DNA of 64,000 nt from Amphritea atlantica (GCF_900111095.1 NZ_FOGB01000002.1:501626-565625); one strand, 5' to 3'; counted from the stretch's first letter, positions 26,104 to 34,881 are shown. Notes: generated from the letters alone by a model not told the origin. Translations and numbers: made by a program.

Positions 26104-26661
26104 TTAAGATTTATCGACATACTGTCCGGGCGGTGTTTCCAGATCGACGTGATGCAGGGGAAACGCCCCCGTTTTTCGGTCTTCAAAGTAAAATCGCAAA
26201 GCGTTTCTGATGGTCTGAAATGCCAGCTCATCCCAGGGCACGCTGTCTTCAGTAAACAGCTTTACATCGGTCGTCTCATCTCCAGCAGAGAAATTCAGGT
26301 CGTCCAGTTGTGCCAGATAGATCAGTTGTACCTGGCTGACGGGGACGATAGAGGTCAGGGTGTAGAGTTGTAAATCGCTGACCCGGGCGTTGGCTTCTTC
26401 AAGGGTTTCTCTGGCGGCAGCCTGGCGGGTTGATTCACCGTTCTCCATAAAACCGGCGGGCAGTGTCCAGTAACCGACCCGGGGGTCTATGGCACGTTTA
26501 CACAACAGCACCTTATCCTCATACACCGGCAGACACCCGGCGATGATTTTGGGGTTCAGATAGTGAATTTCGCCACACTCATTGCAGATGTGCCGGGGAC
26601 GGTTATCGCCTGCGGGTATTTCGAATCGAACGGTCGATCCGCACAGATTGCAGTAGTTCAT
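26104..26661 (-). CDS. NUDIX hydrolase with N-terminal zinc ribbon
   Basis: A 185-aa protein. A Cys4 zinc ribbon opens it (NYCNLCGSTVRFEI, ICNECGEIHYLNP), as in NADH pyrophosphatase-like enzymes. The NUDIX box is GFMENGESTRQAAARETLEE, in line with the GX5EX7REUXEEXGU pattern except that the position after EE is Ala-Asn rather than the usual hydrophobic-Gly. It hydrolyses some nucleoside diphosphate derivative; the substrate is not predictable. Confidence 0.88.
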   Translation of the reverse strand: MNYCNLCGSTVRFEIPAGDNRPRHICNECGEIHYLNPKIIAGCLPVYEDKVLLCKRAIDPRVGYWTLPAGFMENGESTRQAAARETLEEANARVSDLQLYTLTSIVPVSQVQLIYLAQLDDLNFSAGDETTDVKLFTEDSVPWDELAFQTIRNALRFYFEDRKTGAFPLHHVDLETPPGQYVDKS

Positions 26662-26929
26662 AGCGTGTCCTTCGGTAGTCTTCCTGGTCCGTAAATCGAT
26701 TAAGTGGAGTGGGCTTAACTGGTTAGCACTTACTTTAATCTAATAGTTGCCGTTGGCTCAAATATTCAATTCATTATCGGTTAACTATTTTCTGCAATTG
26801 TCTGACGGTGAGTATCGTCATCTGTTGAATTTGTCTATGCGTCGAATTGTCTCATGCGTCATTAGGTCACATCCCCGGTGGCCAAACTCTGGTTAATATC
26901 AGCGGGTTTATTTCACCGGGAAAAGCAGG
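26662..26929. other. Divergent intergenic region before the TonB-type operon
   Basis: No gene seen. On the minus strand 26780-26763 reads GATAATGAATTGAATATT, which matches the first eight bases of a Fur box but few of the rest (about 11 of 19). A direct repeat ATGCGTC occurs twice near 26836 and 26854. The operon promoter must lie here; no convincing -35/-10 pair was recognised. Confidence 0.35.
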
Positions 26930-27733
26930 ATGCGAGCACTCATCGTTTTTGTGTTATGGATGCCAGCCTTTATGGTTCAGGCGGATCTCTATTGGCAGCC
27001 CGTGCCAGGCAGGGGCGGCGCTCATGGCGGCGCAGCAAAGATGTTTAAACTGGCTGAGCAGATCCCGGATGCAAAGCGCACGGTAGCGCTGCTGCACTCC
27101 GACCTGCAACGCAACCCACTGGAGGTTGATAAGGGCCTTTATCGGGTAAAGGGTAGCGGTAAAAACAACTACCATGCACTGGTGGCCCGGGAGGAGGGAA
27201 GCGATTATCGGCATCTGGCGGTGCGTTATCTTTACTTCAATGGAAAGCCTGTGGACAGCTCCCCCTCTGATCTGCTGGCCGAATCCCTGGGGGAGCTGGA
27301 GATTGTTCCAGATCCTCTGCCCCGGGAACACTGGCGATATACCAGTGATAAACCCTACCGCTTTAGGGTGCAGTTTAACGGTAAGCCACTGCCTGAGCAG
27401 CCGGTACTGGTGATGACGGAAACGGGCAGTACCGAGATTCTGCACAGCGACAGTGATGGCGTGCTGAAGCTTGTTATCCCTGATGATTTTGCCACGGTTG
27501 TTCCGGGTGCCCGGAAAAACCCGCCAGGCGAGCTGCGAATATTCAGTGAGGTTGACCGCGAAGGGATCAACTATCAGAGCTCTCTGAGTATGAGTTATTA
27601 CGTTAACCCTTCCCATTGGAAAAGTGCCAGCCTGGGAGCGATGGCAGCCCTTGGCGGGCTGCTGTTTGGACTATGGTTGAACCGTCGTCTGCCTGCTCAT
27701 AGCCGGAGGAAGAAAAGATGTGTGCAAATCTGA
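26930..27733 (+). CDS. Periplasmic Ig-like protein with C-terminal membrane anchor
   Basis: A 267-aa protein of no firmly recognised family. A signal peptide (MRALIVFVLWMPAFMVQA-DLYW) precedes a periplasmic part, and a helix at about 233-252 (ASLGAMAALGGLLFGLWL) anchors it with a short Arg/Lys-rich tail. The segment GKPLPEQPVLVMTETGSTEI followed by LHSDSDGVLKLVIP resembles the Ig-like DUF4198/NikM-type proteins linked to nickel or cobalt uptake. A histidine-containing GRGGAHGGAAKMF stretch lies near the mature N-terminus. It overlaps the next gene by 16 bp and is the first of a six-gene operon. Metal binding is inferred only. Confidence 0.6.
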   Translation: MRALIVFVLWMPAFMVQADLYWQPVPGRGGAHGGAAKMFKLAEQIPDAKRTVALLHSDLQRNPLEVDKGLYRVKGSGKNNYHALVAREEGSDYRHLAVRYLYFNGKPVDSSPSDLLAESLGELEIVPDPLPREHWRYTSDKPYRFRVQFNGKPLPEQPVLVMTETGSTEILHSDSDGVLKLVIPDDFATVVPGARKNPPGELRIFSEVDREGINYQSSLSMSYYVNPSHWKSASLGAMAALGGLLFGLWLNRRLPAHSRRKKRCVQI

Positions 27734-28761
27734 CCCTGGTGCGCCGCTCTGTTCAGTTACTGATGTTTGTGTTTCTGGTATATGGTTCGGTGGTGATCGG
27801 TTTCTATGCCGCCGATAAAATTTCCGGGGCGCTGCCCGCCCTGAGTTGTGCTTACGATTCGATGAATGCCGACTACTGTGCGCTGATCCCGTTACAGCAT
27901 CAACTGCACCACCGTCTTGGAGCCGCGGCAGATGCCGGGAACTGGTTTATGTTTCTGATGCCTTTCCTGACTACCGTAGGCACTTTCCTGCTGCTGTTTG
28001 TTTTCCTCAATAAAGCCTTTTGTGGCTGGGTTTGTCCGCTGGGCTTTTTTCAGGAAGTGATGCAACTGATCGGCCAGAAGCTTGGGTTGCGCCGGGTAGA
28101 TAGCCTGACTCATGGAGCCGTGGATAAGATCCGGCCGGTGAAGTGGCTGATGCTGGGGGGCTTGGTGTTGGTTCTGCCGGCACTGACCAGTCTGGGATTT
28201 CTCAGTGATGAGTGGGGCGATCCGTTTTGTCAGATCTGCCCCAGCCGGATTATGACCACCCTGCTGACCGGCTCCAATGAACAGTTGTTTGTCGATACCT
28301 CCAGTCCCAGCTATATGGCCCTTTCCATCACCGGCGATTTTCTCTTTGGTTTGATGGTGGCGCTGGCGTTGACGATGCGACAACCGTTCTGCCGTATCTG
28401 TCCAATGCTGGCGCTGCACGCCGTCTTCAGAAAAGTGGGGTTAGCTCGTCTGGTGAAGCAGGGCAGCTCCCGTTGCGAAAAATGTGGTCTGTGCGCTGAG
28501 GCGTGCCCGATGGATATCCGTGAACTGCAGAGTGAATTTAATGCGGTTGCCAGGCCAAAGGATATTACTCTGGCTGATTGTACCCTGTGTGGCCGCTGCG
28601 TTGAGTTTTGTCCCGATAAGGATGTATTACAGTTACGCTATCTTAACGTGCCAGTGTTCAGTTCCAGCCCGGCGTATTTTAAACGGCGCAAGAAAGCTCA
28701 GACACAGTGGGACAGCGTTAAGCTGATCGGCTTTAGCAAAGCGGAAAAAGAGAAAGTATGA
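27718..28761 (+). CDS. NapH/CcoG-like membrane polyferredoxin
   Basis: A 347-aa inner-membrane iron-sulfur protein. Helices carry the redox motifs FCGWVCPLGFFQEVMQL (about residue 100), FCQICPSRIMTTLL and FCRICPMLALHAVF. Two classic [4Fe-4S] clusters sit at the C-terminal end, CEKCGLCAEACPMDI and CTLCGRCVEFCPD. This is the architecture of NapH/NosR/CcoG/YccM proteins, which move electrons from the quinone pool or cytoplasm to periplasmic partners. RBS GGAGGAAG lies inside the previous gene; the stop overlaps the next start as ATGA. Its union with TonB genes is unusual. Confidence 0.85.
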   Translation: MCANLTLVRRSVQLLMFVFLVYGSVVIGFYAADKISGALPALSCAYDSMNADYCALIPLQHQLHHRLGAAADAGNWFMFLMPFLTTVGTFLLLFVFLNKAFCGWVCPLGFFQEVMQLIGQKLGLRRVDSLTHGAVDKIRPVKWLMLGGLVLVLPALTSLGFLSDEWGDPFCQICPSRIMTTLLTGSNEQLFVDTSSPSYMALSITGDFLFGLMVALALTMRQPFCRICPMLALHAVFRKVGLARLVKQGSSRCEKCGLCAEACPMDIRELQSEFNAVARPKDITLADCTLCGRCVEFCPDKDVLQLRYLNVPVFSSSPAYFKRRKKAQTQWDSVKLIGFSKAEKEKV

Positions 28762-29483
28762 GTGTTGAACTACTGGGGTTGGAACTGACTGCAGCGGTAT
28801 TGACCGCCTTTCTGATCGGTCTTAGTTTTGGTAGCGGCCCTTGTAATATCAGTTGTCTGCCCTATCTGGGGCCGGTACTGCTGGGGCCGGCGGCGCAACA
28901 ACCGTTTCATGCAGTTCTGTTGCCGTTTATGAGCGGCAGGCTCGCCGGGTATCTGCTGTTGGGAACTCTCGCAGCGGCGAGTGGCAGTGTGCTGCAACAC
29001 TATCTGAAACATCCGTTACTGCCCTGGGCCATCGCCGGGGTGACTTTCTGGCTGGCGTTGCGGATGTTGTTTCAAAGTCGTAAGCCGGTCTGTTCGGTTG
29101 CTATGGCGCAGAGTGACGGGCGACAAACGAGTGATCAGCGCTCCTCCGCTGTCAAACTGATCGCCACGGATGCTGTGGCGACGGAAAAGAATCGTTTGCA
29201 GCTGGCCTTACTGGGGTTCTCTCTGGCATTGAACCCCTGTGTGCCGCTGCTGGGGTTGCTGGCTGCTGCAGCACAGAGTGCAGACCCATTATGGGGGGCT
29301 TCGGTAGCGCTGAGTTTTGGTCTGGGGGCTATCGTTATTCCCACTCTGCTGGTGCGCTACGGCTTTGCTCTGCTGGGGCAGGAGTTGCAGCGGCAACTGG
29401 CAATGTGGCAGCAGGCCCTGACCCGCACCGGCGCTGTTATGTTGATATTAGTCGCGGTGAACACCGCTTTAAGGGGCGTTTAA
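28758..29483 (+). CDS. CcdA/SafE-like membrane protein
   Basis: A 241-aa protein with about six helices in two halves. Each half begins with a Cys-Pro-type motif, GSGPCNISCLPYLGPVLLG near residue 27 and ALNPCVPLLGLLAAAAQS near 154, the pattern of DsbD/CcdA electron-carrying membrane domains and their UreH/SafE relatives. It could relay electrons from the polyferredoxin across the membrane, or transport a metal or sulfur compound. It overlaps its upstream neighbour by 4 bp and ends 2 bp before exbB. Confidence 0.7.
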   Translation: MSVELLGLELTAAVLTAFLIGLSFGSGPCNISCLPYLGPVLLGPAAQQPFHAVLLPFMSGRLAGYLLLGTLAAASGSVLQHYLKHPLLPWAIAGVTFWLALRMLFQSRKPVCSVAMAQSDGRQTSDQRSSAVKLIATDAVATEKNRLQLALLGFSLALNPCVPLLGLLAAAAQSADPLWGASVALSFGLGAIVIPTLLVRYGFALLGQELQRQLAMWQQALTRTGAVMLILVAVNTALRGV

Positions 29484-29485
29484 CT

Positions 29486-30097
29486 ATGTTGTGGATTGAA
29501 AAGGGTGGTCCGGTTATCTGGATTCTGGTCGCGTATTCTGTGCTGGGTCTGACGATTATTGCCAGCCGCTATCTGCAACTTCTGTTTACCCGTCGAAGTG
29601 ACCTGACTATTTCGCCGCAAAGATGGCATGCCGGTGCAGAGAAAAGAATTGTTGATCAGCTACGTTCTGTGTTGCGGGTACAGGGTCATAGCCCTGAACT
29701 GCGTGCCACCGCGGCCCATCTGATTCAGGCCGAGATGAAGCCCTTTGAGTCGGGGCTGAAAACCGTCGCGGTCTTGGCCAATACGGCTCCTCTGCTGGGG
29801 CTGTTGGGGACGATAACCGGGATGATCAAGGCGTTTCAGGTGATTGAGGATGCCGGTGGTAAAGTGGATGCGATGGCGCTGGCCGGGGGGATCTGGGAAG
29901 CGATGCTCACCACTGGTGTGGGGTTGTCTGTGGCGATACCGCTGTTGATTTTGCTGCACTTTCTGGAGTCTGCTTTAGGCCGTTATCACTGGCATCTGCA
30001 TCAGGCTGCGGCGCTGGTGCTGAATCGCTCTGAGAGCGTTGATATTGCAGACGATGAGGAGCTGGAAGAGTGGGAGAGTGTTGCGGATGTCCTATAA
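29486..30097 (+). CDS. exbB: ExbB/TolQ-type proton channel subunit
   Basis: A 203-aa MotA/TolQ/ExbB protein. Helix 1 is VIWILVAYSVLGLTIIASRY, helices 2 and 3 are about 105-135 and 150-175 with the signature VLANTAPLLGLLGTITGMIK and AMLTTGVGLSVAIPLLILLH. With ExbD it forms the proton-driven motor that energises TonB. The ATG at 29486 starts MLWIEKGGPV; an upstream extension of the frame has no family resemblance. It overlaps exbD by 11 bp. Confidence 0.92.
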   Translation: MLWIEKGGPVIWILVAYSVLGLTIIASRYLQLLFTRRSDLTISPQRWHAGAEKRIVDQLRSVLRVQGHSPELRATAAHLIQAEMKPFESGLKTVAVLANTAPLLGLLGTITGMIKAFQVIEDAGGKVDAMALAGGIWEAMLTTGVGLSVAIPLLILLHFLESALGRYHWHLHQAAALVLNRSESVDIADDEELEEWESVADVL

Positions 30098-30488
30098 GTC
30101 CCCTGCCCATAGTCTGATTACGCTCAACCTGACACCACTGATCGATATTGTATTTTTGCTGCTGGTGTTCTTTATGCTGACCGCTCATTTTGTGGATGAA
30201 AAACAGATTGAACTGACGCTCCCGGAAGCGTCCAGTGCCGAGGAGGTTAAAGAAGCGGAGCCGGTGGTGGTGATGATCGATGCAGCGGGCACATTCTATA
30301 TCAATTCAGAAGTGGTTCATGGGCAACTGCTGGAATCACGTTTACAGAGTCTGTTCAGCGATCACCCGGAACGACTGCTGCGTGTTAAAGCGGATAGTCA
30401 GGTCTCTTTTAACCGGGTGGTGAAGCTGCTGGATGCCGCCCGCTTGCTACACATTAATAACCTTGAAATCGCCACCCGGGAAGAATGA
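30087..30488 (+). CDS. exbD: ExbD/TolR-type motor subunit
   Basis: A 133-aa protein with one N-terminal helix (LIDIVFLLLVFFMLTAHF) containing the essential Asp in NLTPLIDIVF, followed by a periplasmic domain (VVVMIDAAGTFYINSEVV, LLRVKADSQVSFNRVVKLL). ATG at 30087 starts MSYKSPAHSL within the end of exbB, and its TGA overlaps the tonB ATG. Confidence 0.92.
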   Translation: MSYKSPAHSLITLNLTPLIDIVFLLLVFFMLTAHFVDEKQIELTLPEASSAEEVKEAEPVVVMIDAAGTFYINSEVVHGQLLESRLQSLFSDHPERLLRVKADSQVSFNRVVKLLDAARLLHINNLEIATREE

Positions 30489-31204
30489 GTCTGAAGCCTG
30501 AGCCACCTCGCCGTGCTGGCGGTTTTCTGTTAGCGGGTTTGATACTGTCCGGTGGGGTGCATGCTGTTATCTGGCAGCAATTACAACAGCCGGAGTTGAG
30601 TGTTGCTGCGGCCCTGCCTATCAGTTATCAGCCGGTAACGTTAGCCGCTGCGGTGCCCCAGCCAACAGTCTCTGAACCTCAGCCTCAGGAAACAGTCCCA
30701 CCTGTAGAGCCCAGGCCAGAACCTAAGCCAAAGCCAAAGCCCAAGCCCAAGCCCAAACCGAAGCCCAAACCGAAGCCCAAACCGAAGCCCAAACCGAAGC
30801 CAGAACCGAAGCCAGAACCGAAGCCAGAACCTGTCCCCGGGCCTGAGCCACACAAAGAGCAGCCCGCGGTGCCCATAAACAACCCGGTTAGCAGCACGCA
30901 ACCGGTCGCTCCGGTGATCAGTGCTGAGCAGCAATATCAGCGTTTTCTGGCCTTGCTGGTACAGCGTATCGACCAGCATAAGCGCTACCCCAGGCGGGCA
31001 CAGTCCCGGGGTATTGAGGGGCGGGTGAGCTTCAAACTATCACTGGATCGCCATGGCGCACTGGAGAGCTTTGAGTGGCTGGAGGGTAACCGGCTGTTTT
31101 ATAAGGCAACACTGGATGCGATTAAACGATCACTGCCGCTGCCCCTGCCGGAGGGGCAGGGGGCATTCAGTTATCGATTGGCACTGGAATATAAGCTGCT
31201 GTAA
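30485..31204 (+). CDS. tonB: TonB energy transducer with long Lys-Pro spacer
   Basis: A 239-aa TonB. A helix near the N-terminus (GGFLLAGLILSGGVHAVIW) is followed by a Pro-rich periplasm-spanning part. About residues 78-118 are an almost pure Lys-Pro/Glu-Pro dipeptide run, which gives a stiff extended rod. The C-terminal domain (residues about 155-239) has the TonB fold (HKRYPRRAQSRGIEGRVSF, LDAIKRSLPLPLPEG). It transmits the proton motive force to outer-membrane receptors. It overlaps exbD by 4 bp and ends the operon. Confidence 0.92.
   Translation: MSLKPEPPRRAGGFLLAGLILSGGVHAVIWQQLQQPELSVAAALPISYQPVTLAAAVPQPTVSEPQPQETVPPVEPRPEPKPKPKPKPKPKPKPKPKPKPKPKPKPEPKPEPKPEPVPGPEPHKEQPAVPINNPVSSTQPVAPVISAEQQYQRFLALLVQRIDQHKRYPRRAQSRGIEGRVSFKLSLDRHGALESFEWLEGNRLFYKATLDAIKRSLPLPLPEGQGAFSYRLALEYKLL
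30716..30834 (+). repeat. Short tandem repeat coding for Lys-Pro/Glu-Pro units in tonB
   Basis: A run of 6-bp codon pairs: AAGCCN/AAACCG first, then four copies of a 12-bp unit AAGCCCAAACCG and three of AAGCCAGAACCG. In-frame gain or loss of units would change the length of the TonB rod by steps of two residues. Confidence 0.85.
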
Positions 31205-31232
31205 TTGAGGATAGCCAATAGAACGGGACAGG

Positions 31233-33017
31233 TTACCCGGACTCCTGGTTGCTCTCATTGATCTTTTTCATACGGTAAGCCAGTCGGGAACGGGTTAGCC
31301 CCAGGAGTCGTGCGGCTGCTGACAAATTGCCGTCTGCCTGAGCGACCGCTTCGCTGACCAGCCTGGCTTCCAGTTTATCGAGTGACGGGCCGGCAGCGTT
31401 AGCCGGGGCGAAACGGCGAAACTGTTCCAGCGCCGACTCTTCGCTTTCCGGACTTAATTCGCCCTCGCTACTGATGGTGAAGAGCAACGCCCGGGTGGTT
31501 TCTTCATCCCGGAACAGGTGAGACAGGTCGATGAGTGAATGATCCTCGGCGGCGATCACCCCCCGCTCGACAAGATTCTGCAGCTCACGAATATTGCCGG
31601 GAAAACGGTAGTTCAGCAGTGCCCGCATCGCTTTCAGGGTAAAGCCACGTATGCTTCGCCCATGTTGCAGGTTGTAGTGTTCAAGAAAGTGGGACAGCAA
31701 CAGCGGAATATCATCTCGCCGCTCCCGCAATGGCGGTAACAGTATCGGGAATACATTCAGGCGGAAAAACAGATCCTCGCGGAACTCTCCTTTGGTGACC
31801 GCATCCCTCAGTTCGACGTTGGTGGCGGCGACCACCCGGACATCGACGCTGATCAGACTGGTCCCACCGACCCGTTCCAACACCCCCTCCTGCAGTACCC
31901 GAAGCAGTTTGCCCTGGGAGCTGGGGCTGAGTGTACCGATCTCATCAAGAAACAGGGTGCCACCGTGGGCGCGCTCGAAGCGCCCTGGGCGGGATGTTGT
32001 GGCTCCGGTAAAAGCCCCCCGGTCAACACCGAATAGTTCTGACTCGATCAGGGTGTCGGGAATAGCCGCGCAGTTTATCGCGATAAAAGGTTCATCTTTA
32101 CGGCTGCCGATCTCATGCAGCATACGGGCAAACAGCTCTTTACCCACCCCCGATTCACCGGTAAATAATACCGTGGCCCGGGTGCTGGCGACCCGTTTGA
32201 GCATATGACAGGCGGCGATAAAGGCGGAAGAGATACCGATTAACTGTCGATCTCCCAGAACCGGCAGGTCCGTACCTGGCACCGGCAGCGGTGCCGCCGC
32301 CGGAAGATTGCCTGAGCTTAAACCGGCATTATTCTGACTGACAAAATCTTCAGCATTCAGATAACGCAGATCCTCTTCGACATCGCCCCATAGTTCTATA
32401 GTTCTGCCGATCACCCGGCAGGTGGCATGGCCCATTGAGCGGCACTCGACCTCGCGGAATACGGTCAGTCGTCCCAGCAGTGTGGTCACGTAACCCATGG
32501 CATAACCCAGCTGCATCCAGCACGCCGGTTCGGTACCGATACCATAGGCGGCGATATGTTCATCATCTTCACTGGAGTGGTGCCAGAGAAACTCGCCATC
32601 ATAGGTTCCCTGATGGGGGTCGAACTCAAAATGGATGGTTTCCACCTGCACCACGCCCTCCAGAGAGTGCAGTTGCGTGCCAGCAAAGAAGATCGCTTCC
32701 GGATCAGCATCGGGCCAGCGTTCGCGCACCAGCTGTGCATCCCGGACGCCGGAGCTGTAGCCCGACCGGGTCAGCAGTCCCCGTGCCCGCTCAATCCCCA
32801 GTCGTTCAATCAGTTCACGGCGCAGGCTGCCCAGGGACGAGTTGTGCATCAGCACCATCCGCTGGCCATCCAGCCAGATACGTCCGTCTTTGGGGGAGAA
32901 GTGCAGATATTCAGACAGCTGGCCAAAATTCAGGCCTGAATCTTCAGTGAGATTGTCGCTGTCACCTGCGGGCAGCTCGTGAGTTTGTGACAAACCGTTC
33001 GGATCAGGGATGGGCAT
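31233..33017 (-). CDS. Sigma-54-dependent activator, XylR/DmpR type
   Basis: A 594-aa regulator with three parts. Residues about 30-210 are the aromatic-sensing XylR_N plus V4R domain (YLHFSPKDGRIWLDGQRMVL, ending VFREVECRSMGHATCRVIG). The AAA+ domain (about 260-490) has Walker A GESGVGKE, the sigma-54-contacting GAFTGA loop and Walker B GGTLFLDEIG. A Fis-type helix-turn-helix closes it (NLSAAARLLGLTRSRLAYRM). Such proteins bind phenols, toluenes or benzyl alcohols and then open sigma-54 promoters. It is divergent from the ALDH gene, whose promoter has a perfect sigma-54 element. Confidence 0.93.
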   Translation of the reverse strand: MPIPDPNGLSQTHELPAGDSDNLTEDSGLNFGQLSEYLHFSPKDGRIWLDGQRMVLMHNSSLGSLRRELIERLGIERARGLLTRSGYSSGVRDAQLVRERWPDADPEAIFFAGTQLHSLEGVVQVETIHFEFDPHQGTYDGEFLWHHSSEDDEHIAAYGIGTEPACWMQLGYAMGYVTTLLGRLTVFREVECRSMGHATCRVIGRTIELWGDVEEDLRYLNAEDFVSQNNAGLSSGNLPAAAPLPVPGTDLPVLGDRQLIGISSAFIAACHMLKRVASTRATVLFTGESGVGKELFARMLHEIGSRKDEPFIAINCAAIPDTLIESELFGVDRGAFTGATTSRPGRFERAHGGTLFLDEIGTLSPSSQGKLLRVLQEGVLERVGGTSLISVDVRVVAATNVELRDAVTKGEFREDLFFRLNVFPILLPPLRERRDDIPLLLSHFLEHYNLQHGRSIRGFTLKAMRALLNYRFPGNIRELQNLVERGVIAAEDHSLIDLSHLFRDEETTRALLFTISSEGELSPESEESALEQFRRFAPANAAGPSLDKLEARLVSEAVAQADGNLSAAARLLGLTRSRLAYRMKKINESNQESG

Positions 33018-33087
33018 CGGCTTTACTCATGTTTATTGTAATTTTTAACAAAAATATTAAGTCGTTTTGCTGTGTTTAACAATCTTA

Positions 33088-33107
33088 TCAATTGTTGAGT
33101 GGACAAA
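33088..33107. promoter_or_regulatory. Possible upstream activator sites for the XylR-like protein
   Basis: Two overlapping inverted repeats, TCAATTGTTGA (33088-33098) and TTGTTGAGTGGACAA (33093-33107), lie about 115-130 bp upstream of the sigma-54 promoter. XylR/DmpR-type proteins bind TTGA-N-TCAA-like palindromes at this distance. The match is loose. Confidence 0.45.
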
Positions 33108-33216
33108 TAATTTTTGTGCGCTGCAATTAGCTAAAGAAAAATTGTTCTGTGAAAACCTTCTCTTTTTAACTGTTCAGTCGATGTTGCGTTGCAATAAACA
33201 GTGTTGTTGTGACATC

Positions 33217-33232
33217 TGGCACAGCGGTTGCT
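33217..33232 (+). promoter_or_regulatory. Perfect sigma-54 promoter of the catabolic operon
   Basis: TGGCAC-AGCGG-TTGCT: the -24 GG and -12 GC elements match the sigma-54 consensus TGGCAC-N5-TTGCW at every fixed base. Transcription should start near 33243, about 60 nt before the GTG start of the ALDH gene. It lies opposite the gene of a sigma-54 activator. Confidence 0.93.
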
Positions 33233-33302
33233 CTATCAGATTAACAATAAAAAAAGTTCATCCCATCTGTATTGGGGCGGACAACACGCTGGAGGTTCTA
33301 TT

Positions 33303-34784
33303 GTGTCAATTGTAGAAGGTGATTCAGGTCTGTTGGATCCATCCCTCTGGGAGGGTCGGATATTCGATGGTAGCTGGAAGGTTGCGCAGGGAGGTAGTGT
33401 CGTCGTCACTGAACCGGCCACCGGGGAAGCACTGACCCGTACCGGTATGGGCGATGCCTCAGATATCGCCATAGCGGCGCGAAGTGCTGCTGAGGCTCAG
33501 GCTGAGTGGGTGAAAATGTCCTGTCGTGAACGGGCCGATATCTTTTTTCGTGCGGCTGAGGCTCTGCAACAGGATTTCAATGCCGCAAAAGACTGGATCG
33601 CCCGGGAAACCGGCGGCATCTTTGCCAAGGGCGAGCATGAGGTGCGCGAGGCTGTGGTGATTCTGCGGCGTTCGGCGGCGATGCTGCTTGATCCGGATCA
33701 TGGCCTGGTGCTGCCTTCGGCGTCGGGCACTCTATCTTATGCCAAGCGCCAACCCTTAGGGGTTATCGGTGTCATCTCACCGTTTAATTTTCCGCTGATA
33801 CTGTCTATTCGTGCTGTCGCCCCTGCGTTGGCGGCGGGGAATGCTGTGGTGCTCAAGCCTGATCCTCGTACGCCGGTCAGCGGTGGTTTTATCATCGCCC
33901 GGGCGCTGGAACAGGCAGGGCTGCCAAAAGGCCTTCTGCACGTGATTCCTGGGGGGGCGGATGCCGGTGAAGCGCTGTGTACTGATCCCCATGTGCGCAT
34001 GATCGCCTTTACCGGATCCACTCCGGTTGGCCGCAGAATCGGTGAGCTGGCCGGACGCCATCTGAAAAAAGTGATGCTGGAGCTGGGGGGGAAAAGCCCG
34101 CTGATCATCACCGAGGATGTCGATCTTGATCTGGCCGCCAGCAATGCAGCCTGGGGCGCCTGGTTCCATCAGGGGCAGATCTGCATGGCATCGGGACGGA
34201 TCATTGTTCATGAATCGATTGCAGCGCAATTGACAGAACGGCTGGTGGCTAAAGCTGCTCACCTGCCTTTTGGCAATCCAACCGATGGTAACGTGGCCAT
34301 GGGACCGATTATCAACCGTGCTCAGTTGGAGCGGGTTGACGCCATCGTCAAAGAGAGTGTGGCTGCCGGAGCAATCCTGGAAGCGGGTGGCGAGTGCGAA
34401 GGACCCTATTATCAGCCGACAGTTCTGTCGGGCGTCAAACCGGGGATGCGCGCCTATAGCGAGGAGTTCTTTGGTCCGGTTGCCAGCATCATTACCTATC
34501 GCGACGACGAGGAAGCGATCCGTATCGCCAATGATACTGAGTATGGTCTGGCCGCAGCGGTGATCTGTCGCTCAGTCGGTCGGGCGACAGCGATCGGCGA
34601 GCGTCTGCACGCCGGCATGGTGCATATCAATGATCAGACCGTGAATGATGAGTGCATCAATCCCTTTGGTGGTCGCGGCGCTTCCGGCAATGGTGGCAGC
34701 ATCGGCGGACCGGCTGACTGGGATGAGTTCTGCCAGTGGCAGTGGGTTACCGTGAAAGATACCCCGCCGGCCTATCCATTCTGA
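33303..34784 (+). CDS. Aldehyde dehydrogenase, benzaldehyde dehydrogenase (XylC)-like
   Basis: A 493-aa NAD(P)-dependent ALDH. Cofactor and catalytic signatures are visible: IGVISPFNFPLILSIRAV, AFTGSTPVGRRIGELAG, the general-base Glu in MLELGGKSP and the nucleophile Cys in HQGQICMASGRIIV. The N-terminal LLDPSLWEGRIFDGSW resembles XylC-type benzaldehyde dehydrogenases. The start is GTG 33303 with GGAGG at 33291-33295; an upstream TTG in frame falls in the -12 element. It is the first gene after the sigma-54 promoter and would turn an aromatic aldehyde into the acid. Confidence 0.88.
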   Translation: MSIVEGDSGLLDPSLWEGRIFDGSWKVAQGGSVVVTEPATGEALTRTGMGDASDIAIAARSAAEAQAEWVKMSCRERADIFFRAAEALQQDFNAAKDWIARETGGIFAKGEHEVREAVVILRRSAAMLLDPDHGLVLPSASGTLSYAKRQPLGVIGVISPFNFPLILSIRAVAPALAAGNAVVLKPDPRTPVSGGFIIARALEQAGLPKGLLHVIPGGADAGEALCTDPHVRMIAFTGSTPVGRRIGELAGRHLKKVMLELGGKSPLIITEDVDLDLAASNAAWGAWFHQGQICMASGRIIVHESIAAQLTERLVAKAAHLPFGNPTDGNVAMGPIINRAQLERVDAIVKESVAAGAILEAGGECEGPYYQPTVLSGVKPGMRAYSEEFFGPVASIITYRDDEEAIRIANDTEYGLAAAVICRSVGRATAIGERLHAGMVHINDQTVNDECINPFGGRGASGNGGSIGGPADWDEFCQWQWVTVKDTPPAYPF

Positions 34785-34881
34785 GGTGTTCTGATCGATT
34801 AACCAATATTTTTTGCAGCGCTGCCGACGATCAGTCTCTCAGCCGCATAACAACGTTTAATTCAAAGCGAAGGAATAAAAT

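Noticed and set aside
26763..26781. Fur box controlling the TonB-type operon
   Set aside because: Only the first eight bases fit the 19-bp consensus; about 11 of 19 overall, too weak to claim as a site.
30716..30834. Short tandem repeats as a CRISPR array
   Set aside because: They are 6- and 12-bp codon repeats within tonB, without spacers or cas genes. No CRISPR array was seen anywhere in the window.
33067..33315. An 82-codon plus-strand frame before the ALDH gene
   Set aside because: It crosses the sigma-54 promoter and the activator-site region, has no ribosome site and no family resemblance.
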